A stretch of 64,000 bases of DNA from Idiomarina loihiensis (GTDB lineage: Bacteria; Pseudomonadota; Gammaproteobacteria; Enterobacterales; Alteromonadaceae). Below the pieces are notes generated by a model. The model did no database searches, had not been told where the DNA came from, and saw only the letters and a list, made by a program, of their open reading frames with translations. The position numbers were made by a program, and so were the translations under genes. Every line of letters starts with the position of its first letter. Position 1 is the stretch's first letter. Shown here one piece after another: positions 7,608 through 17,062 of the stretch. The DNA lies in the NCBI RefSeq assembly GCF_024584785.1, contig NZ_CP074112.1, positions 806,001 through 870,000 on the forward strand, read 5' to 3'.

Positions 7608-8264
7608 ATGTCAGAGCGTCGTTTACAAACTACTTCAGCATTGTTAGATGGTCACACGAGTGATCTTGATGATGAAGTTAGTCCGTTCAGCGCTAATTTC
7701 GATGAGGTGTTAGGTGATCCAGAAGCTCATCGAGCATGGCAACGTTATGCCTTTATTGGGCAAGTCATTCGACACCAACAAAGCGACTGTTGGCAAGTAG
7801 ATATTAGTGCCAAGGTGGCAAGTGCAGTCGCTGCAGAAACTACAGTGAATGTTGAGAAAAAATTAATAGAGCCGAACCTAACTCAAGGTGGTGCATCTGC
7901 CAAAGCAGCTATGCGCTGGTTAAAGCCAGCAGCAAGTGTTGCGATTGCGGCAAGTGTTGCGATTGTTGCGGTATTATCGGTACAGCAAACCGGTATCAAT
8001 GGTCAACTTGAAGCAGAGATACTTGAGCCGACGACACCGGCTTTAGTAACTAACCCCTTTGGCGGTCGTAACCCAGTAAGTTTTAATACTGTGGTACCTA
8101 ATCAACAGCCGAGTGCGGCAGAAGTTGCTGAGCAGCGCATGCTGTTAGAGGCTTATATGCTAGATCATCAACGACAGTTGAATATTTCGTTACAAGAACA
8201 GACGAAAAAAGCTGCGATTACAGAGACCCAACAACCTGAGCCACAAGCGCCACAGAATGATTAA
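7608..8264 (+). CDS. rseA: Anti-sigma-E factor RseA
   Basis: An inner-membrane anti-sigma factor. Residues 1-90 form the cytoplasmic sigma-binding domain (MSERRLQTTSALLDG, FDEVLGDPEAHRAWQRYAFI). A single hydrophobic helix spans about 107-125 (ASVAIAASVAIVAVLSV) and the remaining roughly 90 residues are periplasmic and Gln-rich, ready to bind RseB. Length (218) matches E. coli. By homology, DegS cuts just outside the membrane and RseP within it. The last eight bases overlap rseB. Confidence 0.95.
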   Translation: MSERRLQTTSALLDGHTSDLDDEVSPFSANFDEVLGDPEAHRAWQRYAFIGQVIRHQQSDCWQVDISAKVASAVAAETTVNVEKKLIEPNLTQGGASAKAAMRWLKPAASVAIAASVAIVAVLSVQQTGINGQLEAEILEPTTPALVTNPFGGRNPVSFNTVVPNQQPSAAEVAEQRMLLEAYMLDHQRQLNISLQEQTKKAAITETQQPEPQAPQND

Positions 8265-9267
8265 ACATGCCTTTGCTGTTGCTCTGCTTAGCGGAGCAAC
8301 ACTTTTGTTTATGCCCGCCGCGGCAATGGAACAACCTAACTTAAACTCAAACGAAGATGCAGTAACTCAAGCTGAGAATATAGGGCAGCACTGGTTTAAT
8401 CGCATGGCGTCTGCATTACGCGAGTTAAATTTTCAGGCTACGTTAGTGCGTAGTCAGGGACAACGCATGCAGCCTTTACAATGGTCTCATGGTGTTTTAG
8501 AAGACGGTCTTGAAGTTGAGTTACTGCAACACCTCAATGGGGCAGACGTCAGAATTTTAAGGTTAGGTAATCAAACCTCTTATTATTTTCAGCCATCAGA
8601 TCGCTCTTATTTTGTGCAAACAGATATCACACCGGGACTGTTGCCTCGAGCTTTTTATCAATCTTTTTCTCACATCAATGATCACTATCAAGTTGTTGCC
8701 GTTGAAGGACACCGAATTGTCGGCCGTATGGCTCAATATCTTCGTCTGGTGAGTAGAGACAACTATCGTTATCACTACGATTTATGGGTAGACAGTGAAA
8801 CCGGTATGCTACTGCGTTTGCAAATGCTTACGCCACAACGCGAAGTCTTAGAAGAATTGCAACTGACTTCTATCGATCTTCCCGCCGCATCGCCGATTGC
8901 ATTGCAAGCATTAGAGGGCGTTCAGCGGCCCCCCAGACTATATCACCACCAACAACAAGAGCCCTTACAATTCGGCCTCTATCCACAATGGTTACCTAGT
9001 GGCTTTAGCCATCAAGCTCAACATCATCGTCGTCTTTCCAACACCGGATTAGCTACCGATTACTTTCTGTTTAGCGATGGCTTAACTGAGGTATCGATTT
9101 ATGTTACCGATGGCGATAGTCAGCGTTTACCGGGATTGGCGTTAGAGGGAGTCGACTCGCTCTTTAATACGCAAACGAATGGTTATGCGATAACGGTAGT
9201 GGGCAAGTTGCCGGTTGCAACTCTGCAGCGAATTGGCGAGAATATGGCTTTGGGTCAGCCTGATTAA
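8257..9267 (+). CDS. rseB: Sigma-E regulatory protein RseB (periplasmic)
   Basis: A periplasmic sensor that protects RseA from DegS and responds to off-pathway lipopolysaccharide. It has an N-terminal signal peptide (FAVALLSGATLLFMPAAA) and the LolA/MucB-like domain: FQATLVRSQGQRMQPLQWSH, YHYDLWVDSETGMLLRLQML. A smaller C-terminal domain follows, with GFSHQAQHHRRL and the final VVGKLPVATLQRIGENM. It is 336 residues, typical of the family, and translationally coupled to rseA. Confidence 0.95.
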   Translation: MIKHAFAVALLSGATLLFMPAAAMEQPNLNSNEDAVTQAENIGQHWFNRMASALRELNFQATLVRSQGQRMQPLQWSHGVLEDGLEVELLQHLNGADVRILRLGNQTSYYFQPSDRSYFVQTDITPGLLPRAFYQSFSHINDHYQVVAVEGHRIVGRMAQYLRLVSRDNYRYHYDLWVDSETGMLLRLQMLTPQREVLEELQLTSIDLPAASPIALQALEGVQRPPRLYHHQQQEPLQFGLYPQWLPSGFSHQAQHHRRLSNTGLATDYFLFSDGLTEVSIYVTDGDSQRLPGLALEGVDSLFNTQTNGYAITVVGKLPVATLQRIGENMALGQPD

Positions 9268-9281
9268 TGTAGGTATAAAAC

Positions 9282-9716
9282 ATGATTCGTGAACTAGCTG
9301 AAGTTATTGCAGTGGATGATACGAGCCTGTTAGTAGCTACCCAACTCAAAACCGGCTGCAGTGGTTGTGCACAACAAAACACCTGCGGTGCTGGAGTGAT
9401 ATCTAAAGCCTTTGCGGACCGCCGAGCGCAGTTTCGGGTGGCTAAACCGATGGGCGATTTTCGTGTTGGCGAACAGTTAGAACTGCTCTTGCCAGAGCAA
9501 ACCTTAACGCACTTTTCATTACTTATGTACGGTCTACCTATCGTTGTGTTAACTCTACTAGCAATGCTGCTAACTAAGTTTACCAGTTGGCCTGAAGGCT
9601 GGATCATTTTGACGGCATTTGCTGGGTTTGGATTGAGTTTTATCAGTCTTAAAAAATGGCTATCACAACGCGATATTCAGATTAACAAGCAGCTAAAAGT
9701 AGAACAAATCAGCTGA
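9282..9716 (+). CDS. rseC: SoxR-reducing / sigma-E operon protein RseC
   Basis: An inner-membrane protein of the RseC/RsxC-associated family. The N-terminal Cys cluster CSGCAQQNTCG (about residues 26-36) is conserved in the family, and two membrane helices follow (LLMYGLPIVVLTLLAMLL and WIILTAFAGFGLSFISL). Its role is poorly defined; links to SoxR reduction and a mild effect on sigma-E have been reported. Length 144. It is the last gene of the rpoE operon, with a separate promoter candidate for lepA just after it. Confidence 0.92.
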   Translation: MIRELAEVIAVDDTSLLVATQLKTGCSGCAQQNTCGAGVISKAFADRRAQFRVAKPMGDFRVGEQLELLLPEQTLTHFSLLMYGLPIVVLTLLAMLLTKFTSWPEGWIILTAFAGFGLSFISLKKWLSQRDIQINKQLKVEQIS

Positions 9717-9732
9717 TTTCTCCGAAAATCCT

Positions 9733-9760
9733 TTGTTACTCGCCGTATTATCAGTATGAT
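9733..9760 (+). promoter_or_regulatory. Candidate sigma-70 promoter for lepA
   Basis: TTGTTA (9733-9738), 16-base spacer, TATGAT (9755-9760), in the 88-base gap before lepA. Both boxes are close to consensus. Confidence 0.5.
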
Positions 9761-9804
9761 CAGCGGTTAATTCGTATTCCTATTTTGTTTTTGCGGGGGC
9801 ATTA

Positions 9805-11616
9805 ATGCCAGATAAGGCGTTTAAGCAAGCAAATATTCGCAATTTTTCAATTATTGCGCACATTGACCACGGTAAATCAACGTTGTCTGACCGTCTCATC
9901 CAGCATTGTGGAGGCCTAACTGATCGTGAAATGGCCGCTCAAGTATTAGACTCGATGGACCTAGAACGAGAGCGTGGCATTACTATTAAAGCACAGAGTG
10001 TAACGTTACATTACACGGCACAAGATGGTGAAACCTATCAGTTAAACTTCATTGATACACCAGGACACGTAGATTTCACCTATGAGGTGTCGCGTAGCTT
10101 GGCTGGTTGTGAGGGTGCTTTGCTAGTGGTTGATGCAGCGCAGGGTGTAGAAGCGCAAACATTAGCAAACTGCTATACCGCAATTGAAATGGATCTTGAA
10201 GTTGTGCCGATTTTGAACAAGATCGATTTACCGCAAGCGGATCCACTGCGGGTAGCTGAAGAAATTGAAGATATTGTGGGTATCGAAGCGATTGATGCGG
10301 TGCAATGCTCCGCAAAAACTGGGATTGGTATTGAAGAAGTCCTTGAGCGAATTGTTCGTCAAATACCGCCACCACAAGGAGATCCAGATGCTCCGTTACA
10401 AGCGCTCATCATTGATTCATGGTTTGATAATTATCAAGGAGTAGTGTCTCTCGTTCGGGTGAAGAACGGGACGCTGCGGGCCGGTGATAAGATGAAAGTG
10501 ATGTCTACCGGACAATCCTACCAGATCGATAAAGTTGGCTTTTTCTCACCTAAACCTACAGAAACAGGTATTCTACGCTGTGGTGAAGTAGGCTTTGTGA
10601 TTGCCGGTATTAAGGAAATTCTTGGGGCGCCGGTGGGCGATACCTTAACCCTTACTAAGCAACCAGCCGATGCAGCACTCCCAGGCTTTAAGAAAGTTAA
10701 GCCACAGGTGTACGCGGGCATGTTCCCCATTTCTTCAGATGACTACGAAAACTTTCGAGATGCTCTAGCAAAACTATCTCTCAACGATGCTTCGTTGTTT
10801 TATGAACCGGAGAACTCGGCTGCGCTTGGTTTTGGTTTTAGGATAGGTTTCTTGGGCATGCTGCACATGGAAATTATCCAGGAGCGGCTAGAGCGAGAGT
10901 ATGACATAGATCTTATTACCACTGCACCGACGGTGGTTTACAAGGTTCTAAAAAAAGACGGCAAAGAAGTTAACGTGGATAACCCAGCAAATTTGCCAGC
11001 GCTTAACGATATTGACATCATTTATGAACCCATTGTAGAAGCAAATATCTTGGTGCCTCAGGACTATTTAGGCAACGTGATTACTTTGTGTGTCGACAAG
11101 CGCGGCGTGCAAACGAAAATGGCCTACCATGGCAAACAAGTTGCAGTAACCTACGAGTTACCTATGGCTGAAGTTGTAATGGACTTTTTTGACCGCTTAA
11201 AATCAACAAGCCGTGGGTACGCCTCACTCGATTATCAGTTTAAGCGCTTTCAAGAAGCCGATATGGTGCGAGTGGATGTGTTAATTAACGGTGACAAGGT
11301 TGACGCTTTAGCGATGATTACTCATCGCGATAATGCGCAAGGTCGTGGCCGTGAGTTAGTCGATAAGATGCGGGAACTGATTCCGCGCCAGATGTTTGAT
11401 ATTGCGATTCAGGCAGTTATTGGTACGCATGTTATCGCGCGCTCGACGGTAAAACAGTTACGTAAAAACGTTATCGCTAAGTGTTATGGCGGGGATGTTA
11501 GTCGTAAGAAAAAATTACTGCAGAAGCAAAAAGAAGGTAAAAAACGGATGAAGCAACTAGGTAATGTTGAAGTTCCGCAAGAAGCTTTCTTAGCTGTACT
11601 CAAGGTTGGTAAATAA
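9805..11616 (+). CDS. lepA: Elongation factor 4 (LepA)
   Basis: A ribosome-associated translational GTPase that affects initiation and back-translocation. The 603-residue protein has the G1 motif AHIDHGKS, G2 region [12 protein letters not shown]3 DTPGH, G4 NKID, the EF-G-like domains, [14 protein letters not shown] and the LepA-specific C-terminal domain ([20 protein letters not shown]). Full length. lepA-lepB-rnc-era-recO-pdxJ is a widely conserved gammaproteobacterial operon. Confidence 0.98.
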   Translation: MPDKAFKQANIRNFSIIAHIDHGKSTLSDRLIQHCGGLTDREMAAQVLDSMDLERERGITIKAQSVTLHYTAQDGETYQLNFIDTPGHVDFTYEVSRSLAGCEGALLVVDAAQGVEAQTLANCYTAIEMDLEVVPILNKIDLPQADPLRVAEEIEDIVGIEAIDAVQCSAKTGIGIEEVLERIVRQIPPPQGDPDAPLQALIIDSWFDNYQGVVSLVRVKNGTLRAGDKMKVMSTGQSYQIDKVGFFSPKPTETGILRCGEVGFVIAGIKEILGAPVGDTLTLTKQPADAALPGFKKVKPQVYAGMFPISSDDYENFRDALAKLSLNDASLFYEPENSAALGFGFRIGFLGMLHMEIIQERLEREYDIDLITTAPTVVYKVLKKDGKEVNVDNPANLPALNDIDIIYEPIVEANILVPQDYLGNVITLCVDKRGVQTKMAYHGKQVAVTYELPMAEVVMDFFDRLKSTSRGYASLDYQFKRFQEADMVRVDVLINGDKVDALAMITHRDNAQGRGRELVDKMRELIPRQMFDIAIQAVIGTHVIARSTVKQLRKNVIAKCYGGDVSRKKKLLQKQKEGKKRMKQLGNVEVPQEAFLAVLKVGK

Positions 11617-11651
11617 GACGACATTGGCGTCACGATAAGGAAAAAGCACGA

Positions 11652-12575
11652 ATGGCCAATTTTTATTCGGTGTTGTTGACAATTGTCACCTTGGTGGCAG
11701 GTGCGCTCTGGTGGTATGACGCACGTTACAAAAAGCCAGTGCGCTTGCAACGTATTCAAGCTGAAGAGCAACGTTTGCAACAACAGTTGGATGAAGAGGC
11801 GCGAGCTCGGATTGCCCCTCAAGGGCGCTTAGCCGAGTTTGCGCAGTCGGTGTTTCCGGTGTTGTTCGTGATACTTATTCTACGTTCATTTATTTTTGAG
11901 CCGTTCAGAATACCTTCAGCGTCGATGATGCCAACCATGTTGGCCGGTGACTTTATCTTGGTACAAAAGTTTAGTTACAGCTTACGAGATCCTATTTTTC
12001 GCACCGAATTGATGAAAACTGGTACCCCACAACGGGGTGATATTGCGGTCTTTAAATACCCAGGTAACCCGCAACTGGATTACATTAAACGAATCATTGG
12101 TACGCCTGGCGACCGGATAATATATCGTAATAAAACGTTATATTTAGAGCCTGCATGTGTTGAGCAATCCAGTGAATGTCCACAAATGCAGGTGATTGAA
12201 CGGGATGTGACGGCTCAGGATGAAGTTTATTTTAGCCGGTCTACTCCTTTGGTGCGCTACCAAGAGCAGTTGGGTAATGTGACCCACGAAATTCTTATTG
12301 ATCCAACTATTGCACCACGCACTCCGTATTTTTATCAGCAAGAAGGCACGGCTCCTGATGAATGGATAGTACCCGAAGGACACTATTTCTTTATGGGTGA
12401 TAACCGTGATAATTCTGAAGATAGTAGATACTGGGGCTTTGTACCAGAGCATTATCTGGTAGGTCGTGCTACTTTTATTTGGATGAGTTTTGAAATGGAC
12501 CGTAGCCGGAATAGCTGGCTACCGCAATGGGTTCCTACTGGCGTTCGCTGGCACAGACTCGGAACCGTGGAGTAA
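11652..12575 (+). CDS. lepB: Signal peptidase I
   Basis: The membrane-bound serine protease that removes Sec and Tat signal peptides. It has two N-terminal membrane helices (about 5-22 and 67-80), box B PSASMMPTM with the catalytic Ser near residue 91, box D YIKRIIGTPGDRI with the general-base Lys near 146, and box E GDNRDNSEDSRYWG. Length 307 is close to E. coli (324). Between boxes D and E it carries the periplasmic beta insert found in Gram-negative enzymes. Confidence 0.97.
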   Translation: MANFYSVLLTIVTLVAGALWWYDARYKKPVRLQRIQAEEQRLQQQLDEEARARIAPQGRLAEFAQSVFPVLFVILILRSFIFEPFRIPSASMMPTMLAGDFILVQKFSYSLRDPIFRTELMKTGTPQRGDIAVFKYPGNPQLDYIKRIIGTPGDRIIYRNKTLYLEPACVEQSSECPQMQVIERDVTAQDEVYFSRSTPLVRYQEQLGNVTHEILIDPTIAPRTPYFYQQEGTAPDEWIVPEGHYFFMGDNRDNSEDSRYWGFVPEHYLVGRATFIWMSFEMDRSRNSWLPQWVPTGVRWHRLGTVE

Positions 12576-12578
12576 TAA

Positions 12579-13277
12579 GTGAGTTTACCAAAACCACCTA
12601 TTCATAAGTTAGAACAAGCGTTTGGTTATCGTTTTAATAATCGTGATCAGTTAGCGCAAGCCTTAACTCACCGTAGTGCGGCGGCGCAACACAACGAACG
12701 CCTGGAGTTTTTAGGCGACTCGGTGTTAGGAATTATTATTTCCGAGGCCCTGTTTGAACGCTTTCCGAAAATAGATGAAGGCGATTTAAGCCGAATGCGC
12801 GCCACTTTAGTTTGTGGTCGCTCATTAGCTAAGCTTGCCCAGCAATTTGAGCTTGGTAAATATCTGGTGCTGGGGCCAGGAGAAATGAAGAGCGGCGGCC
12901 ATCGGCGTGAATCTATTCTTGCTGATGCAGTGGAGGCTTTGCTCGGTGCCATGTACCTAGAAAGCGATTTAGTGACCTGTCGTCAAGTCGTGCTGCGTTG
13001 GTTTGCTCCTCACTTAGCTGCGATAAAACCTGGCGTCAGCCATAAAGATCCCAAAACGCGATTACAAGAATTTTTACAGGGTCGGCAATGTGCATTGCCG
13101 CTTTACGAAGTTGTGGCGACCCAAGGCCAGGCGCACAATCAACAGTTTACCGTGAGTTGCCAAGTAGACGGTTTGGCAGAAGTGGTGCTTGGTACTGGTA
13201 CCAGTAGACGCAAAGCTGAACAGAAGGCCGCGGCAGCAACGTTAGAGTTGCTACAACACCAGCAGGAACCTGTGTAA
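12579..13277 (+). CDS. rnc: Ribonuclease III
   Basis: A double-strand-specific endoribonuclease for rRNA and mRNA processing. It has the signature [13 protein letters not shown] with the metal-binding Glu/Asp, a second active-site block ([14 protein letters not shown]) and a C-terminal dsRNA-binding domain ([33 protein letters not shown]). The start is GTG 12579, three bases after lepB. Length 232. The stop overlaps the era ATG by one base. Confidence 0.98.
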   Translation: MSLPKPPIHKLEQAFGYRFNNRDQLAQALTHRSAAAQHNERLEFLGDSVLGIIISEALFERFPKIDEGDLSRMRATLVCGRSLAKLAQQFELGKYLVLGPGEMKSGGHRRESILADAVEALLGAMYLESDLVTCRQVVLRWFAPHLAAIKPGVSHKDPKTRLQEFLQGRQCALPLYEVVATQGQAHNQQFTVSCQVDGLAEVVLGTGTSRRKAEQKAAAATLELLQHQQEPV

Positions 13278-14185
13278 TGGATGTGACTGAATATCAATCA
13301 GAGTCAGCTTTTGTCGCGATTGTAGGGCGTCCCAATGTGGGCAAATCTACCTTACTGAATCGTATTCTTGGACAAAAAATTAGTATCACCTCGAACAAGC
13401 CACAAACCACTCGACATCGAATTTTGGGTATCGAAACTGAAGGTGATAGACAAATAGTCTATGTTGACACGCCAGGATTGCATCAAGACGAGAAAAAGGC
13501 GATTAATCGACTCATGAATCGCGCTGCTGCAAGTTCTATGAGTGGTGTTGAAGTGGTTTTATTTGTGGTGGAAGCAAATCGCTGGACCACAGATGATGAG
13601 ATGGTACTTAACAAACTTAAGAAATCTCAACGTCCTGTTATTTTGGTTGTGAACAAGATCGATCAGATAAAGGATAAAAGTAGTTTATTGCCACAGCTGC
13701 AACAATTAGCAGCGCGACATACATTTGCCGAGATTGTGCCTCTGTCTGCCGCTACTGGCGATCAAGTTGAGGCTTTACGTAGTTTAGTTCATCAATATGC
13801 CAAACCAGGTGTGCATCACTTTCCTGAAGATTATGTTACCGATCGATCATTGCGTTTTATGACCGCTGAAATAGTGCGTGAAAAACTCATGCGTTTTACC
13901 GGCGATGAATTGCCATACAGTACGACCGTTGAGATTGAACAATTTCGCACTGCAGATAATGGTACCACCCATATTCATGCGTTGATTTTGGTCGAACGAG
14001 AGGGACAAAAGCGGATGATTATTGGCGCTGGTGGCAGTAAGTTAAAAACCATTGGTACTGAAGCGCGAAAAGATCTCGAGCCATTGATTGGTGGCAAAGT
14101 CCATTTGCAGCTCTGGGTTAAAGTAAAATCCGGCTGGGCTGATGATGAACGAGCACTCCGCAGCTTAGGGTATGGTGAGGATTAA
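13277..14185 (+). CDS. era: GTPase Era
   Basis: An essential GTPase for 16S rRNA maturation and 30S assembly. G1 [13 protein letters not shown]2 [10 protein letters not shown]3 DTPG, G4 NKID, followed by the C-terminal KH domain ([20 protein letters not shown]). Length 302, as in E. coli. Overlap with rnc and immediate recO downstream fit the conserved rnc-era-recO order. Confidence 0.98.
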   Translation: MDVTEYQSESAFVAIVGRPNVGKSTLLNRILGQKISITSNKPQTTRHRILGIETEGDRQIVYVDTPGLHQDEKKAINRLMNRAAASSMSGVEVVLFVVEANRWTTDDEMVLNKLKKSQRPVILVVNKIDQIKDKSSLLPQLQQLAARHTFAEIVPLSAATGDQVEALRSLVHQYAKPGVHHFPEDYVTDRSLRFMTAEIVREKLMRFTGDELPYSTTVEIEQFRTADNGTTHIHALILVEREGQKRMIIGAGGSKLKTIGTEARKDLEPLIGGKVHLQLWVKVKSGWADDERALRSLGYGED

Positions 14186-14188
14186 GCC

Positions 14189-14941
14189 ATGCAACCGGCA
14201 TATGTGCTGCATCGCTGGCCTTATCAGGATAGCAGCCTACTGGTTGAATTATTTACTCTGCAGCACGGGCGATTTCGGGTTATTGCGAAGGGAGCTAAGC
14301 GGCCCAAAAGCCGCTGGCGAAGTATCCTTCAGCCCTTTACACCGTTGCTGGTTGAAACTCGCGGTAAACACGAATTACAAACGCTTGTTGATGCCGAAGC
14401 CAGTGCACCAGCCTTTGCGCTGCAGGGGGTTAACCTCTACAGCGGTTTTTACCTTAACGAGCTATTACAACGTCTGACATCAATCTATCAGCCGTTAGAT
14501 GGGGTGTTTGATGACTATCAGCAAGCACTGCAGCTGTTAACGCAGATGGCCCAAATAGAACCTGTCTTACGTCGTTTTGAATGGCAACTACTGTGTCATT
14601 TAGGGCACGGTTTTGATTGGTTTTATGATACTCAGCAACAGCCTGTAGTAGCGAACAGCCATTACTTATTTGTGCCAGAAGCTGGTTTCAGTGCTGTCAG
14701 CGCAACACCTCACTCCTATGCCGGTAGCGATTTACTTAAATTAGCTGCTTTCGAATTAAACGATAGTAGGCTACTTAACGTATTCAAACGTTTAATGCGA
14801 GAAGCGCTCGCACCCTATTTAGGGCCCGCACCGCTTCGTAGTCGCGAATTATTCATACAGTTGCAAGTAGCGTCAAGCACGGCTAACCAGCCAGTGGTGG
14901 CGCCGCTGAGCACAGAAACACCCAAAGGATACACATCATGA
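14189..14941 (+). CDS. recO: DNA repair protein RecO
   Basis: A recombination mediator that, with RecR, loads RecA on SSB-coated DNA. The N-terminal OB fold is visible ([37 protein letters not shown]), followed by the helical domain ([11 protein letters not shown]). Like E. coli RecO, it lacks the Cys4 zinc motif found in Gram-positive versions. Length 250. Its stop overlaps the pdxJ ATG by four bases. Confidence 0.96.
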   Translation: MQPAYVLHRWPYQDSSLLVELFTLQHGRFRVIAKGAKRPKSRWRSILQPFTPLLVETRGKHELQTLVDAEASAPAFALQGVNLYSGFYLNELLQRLTSIYQPLDGVFDDYQQALQLLTQMAQIEPVLRRFEWQLLCHLGHGFDWFYDTQQQPVVANSHYLFVPEAGFSAVSATPHSYAGSDLLKLAAFELNDSRLLNVFKRLMREALAPYLGPAPLRSRELFIQLQVASSTANQPVVAPLSTETPKGYTS

Positions 14942-15702
14942 GCTTGCAGCAATTTCCCATTTTGTTAGGGGTCAATATTGATCATGTCGCTACACTACGA
15001 AATGCTCGTGGCGTCAGCTATCCGGATCCGGTAACAGCAGCTGCGTTAGCAGAACAGGCTGGAGCCGATGGTATAACTATTCACTTGCGTGAAGATCGTC
15101 GTCATATCCATGATCGCGATGTTGAATTGCTCGCCCATACTCTGCAAACCAGAATGAACCTAGAAATGGCGATAACTGATGAAATGCTAGCCATTGCTGC
15201 AAAAGTTAAGCCGGCTTATAGCTGTTTAGTGCCCGAAAAACGTGCTGAGCTTACTACTGAGGGTGGTTTAGATGTAGCTGGCCAGCTTGCACGAGTAACT
15301 GATGCAGTAGCAAGTTTAGCAAGTCATGGCACTATTGCTTCTTTGTTTATTGATGCCGATAAAAAGCAAATTGATGCGGCCAAAGCCAGTGGTACTCAAG
15401 TGATAGAGCTGCATACCGGGCATTACGCTGAACAAACGACTGAAGCAGGGCAACAACAAACGCTTCAGCAACTAAGAGACGCAGCTGATTATGCGCATGG
15501 TCTTGGTTTACAAGTAAACGCAGGTCATGGTTTGCATTATCATAATAGCGCTGCAATAGCGGCAATTTTACCGTTAGTAGAGTTGAATATTGGGCATGCC
15601 ATCATAGCTCGCGCGGTGCTGGTAGGATTGGATCAAGCCGTGCGTGACATGAAGCAGCTGTTGCAGCAAGCTCGCATGCAAGCTATCGCAGAGCTGAACT
15701 AA
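14938..15702 (+). CDS. pdxJ: Pyridoxine 5'-phosphate synthase
   Basis: Condenses 1-deoxyxylulose 5-phosphate with 3-amino-2-oxopropyl phosphate to give pyridoxine 5'-phosphate (DXP-dependent vitamin B6 route). It is a TIM-barrel protein with [16 protein letters not shown] at the N terminus, [30 protein letters not shown] and the phosphate-binding [20 protein letters not shown] lies near the C terminus. Length 254. ATGA overlap with recO indicates translational coupling. Confidence 0.98.
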   Translation: MSLQQFPILLGVNIDHVATLRNARGVSYPDPVTAAALAEQAGADGITIHLREDRRHIHDRDVELLAHTLQTRMNLEMAITDEMLAIAAKVKPAYSCLVPEKRAELTTEGGLDVAGQLARVTDAVASLASHGTIASLFIDADKKQIDAAKASGTQVIELHTGHYAEQTTEAGQQQTLQQLRDAADYAHGLGLQVNAGHGLHYHNSAAIAAILPLVELNIGHAIIARAVLVGLDQAVRDMKQLLQQARMQAIAELN

Positions 15703-15705
15703 AGG

Positions 15706-17058
15706 ATGGCGCAGTTTTATCGGCCTGGTCAAGGGCCGCAGCAGCGAAAACGCAAAGCTAAGCCAAAACCTGCAACTATTGCAGCAGCAGATGTGGTTGG
15801 GCTGGATCATTTTGGTCGCGGTGTCGTGCGAAGTGCGCAAGGGGTTAAATTTGTGGCTGGGGCCTTACCTGGCGAAGTTATCGACTACGTTGAGAGTAGC
15901 AAGTACGAGGCGGAACTTTTAGCGGTACAGCAATCTAGCCCTGAGCGGCAGCAACCGGCCTGTGAATTCTATCGGCAGTGCGGTGGTTGTGACTTGCAGC
16001 ATTTGAATGTAGCAGCACAACAGCAGCATAAGCAGCAAGTAGTCACTGAGTTATTGCATAAGTTTGCTGGAATTGATGTCACTGCACAGGCGTCACTGTG
16101 GCAACCGACACTTAGCGGCAGCCCGTGGAACTACCGTCGACGGGCTCGCTTAGCAGCTCATTATGATAAAAGTAAACGGCAGCTCACGTTGGGGTTTCGG
16201 GCCAGAAAAAGTAAAACCATCGTGCCGATTTCTGAGTGTGCTACGTTAGCGCTAGCGTTAAATAACTTGTTGGCTCCGTTGCGTGCATGCTTAGCTGAGC
16301 TCAAACTGGTGCCGTTTTTGGGGCATGTAGAACTCCTTGAAACCACAGCTGAGCCGCTAGTGGTGTTGCGTTTAACTCGTTCGTTGGCAGCCGCCGATAG
16401 AGCACGTTTAGTGGCATTTTCAGAACACCATCAAGTGCGCATCGCATGGCAGGATGAGCAGCAGGTACATTTGTTAGATACTGGGCCGCTTCCTCAATAC
16501 GCAACTTGGCAGGCTAAACTGCAGTTTAACCCAGGAGACTTTTTACAAACTCACCGTGATTTAGCTGAGGCTATGGTCGCCCAAGCTCTGCAATGGCTTG
16601 AGCCAGAATCTGGTGATACTATTTTGGAGTTATTTGCCGGTAGTGGCCATTTTACTATTCCGTTTGCTCGCAGTGGGGCTCAGGTAACGGCAATAGAGGG
16701 TGTACCTAGTATGGTCCGGCAATTACAGCACAACGCCCACCTGCATGGCGTAGCTGTGACTGCGGCGTGCAGCAACTTAGCCCAGCCCTGGGCGCAAAGT
16801 GCAGCAGCAAAGCTATTGCAAGGGCCATTCAACAAGGTGCTGCTGGACCCAGCTAGAGCTGGTGCCGCGCAAGCAGTACAAGAGTTAGTGCGGATGCAAC
16901 CAGCGCAAATTCTGTATATTTCTTGTGCTCCGGATACCTTAGCGAGGGATGCCGCGACGCTGGTGCAAGGCGGTTATCACTTAAAACAAGCACAACTGGT
17001 TGACATGTTTCCGCAGACCCATCACATTGAGGTTATGACACTATTCGAAAGGGAGTAA
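15706..17058 (+). CDS. rlmD: 23S rRNA (uracil-1939-C5)-methyltransferase RlmD
   Basis: An SAM-dependent methyltransferase. It has an N-terminal TRAM domain (VVGLDHFGRGVVR, VKFVAGALPGEV), the Fe-S cluster cysteines CEFYRQCGGCDLQHL, NPGDFLQTHRD, SAM-binding ILELFAGSGHFTIPF, DPARAGA and the catalytic-Cys block ISCAPDTLARD. In most family members that block reads SCNPxTLARD; the Asn-to-Ala change is unusual, but the nucleophilic Cys is kept. Length 450. Start three bases after pdxJ. Confidence 0.95.
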   Translation: MAQFYRPGQGPQQRKRKAKPKPATIAAADVVGLDHFGRGVVRSAQGVKFVAGALPGEVIDYVESSKYEAELLAVQQSSPERQQPACEFYRQCGGCDLQHLNVAAQQQHKQQVVTELLHKFAGIDVTAQASLWQPTLSGSPWNYRRRARLAAHYDKSKRQLTLGFRARKSKTIVPISECATLALALNNLLAPLRACLAELKLVPFLGHVELLETTAEPLVVLRLTRSLAAADRARLVAFSEHHQVRIAWQDEQQVHLLDTGPLPQYATWQAKLQFNPGDFLQTHRDLAEAMVAQALQWLEPESGDTILELFAGSGHFTIPFARSGAQVTAIEGVPSMVRQLQHNAHLHGVAVTAACSNLAQPWAQSAAAKLLQGPFNKVLLDPARAGAAQAVQELVRMQPAQILYISCAPDTLARDAATLVQGGYHLKQAQLVDMFPQTHHIEVMTLFERE

Positions 17059-17062
17059 AGCC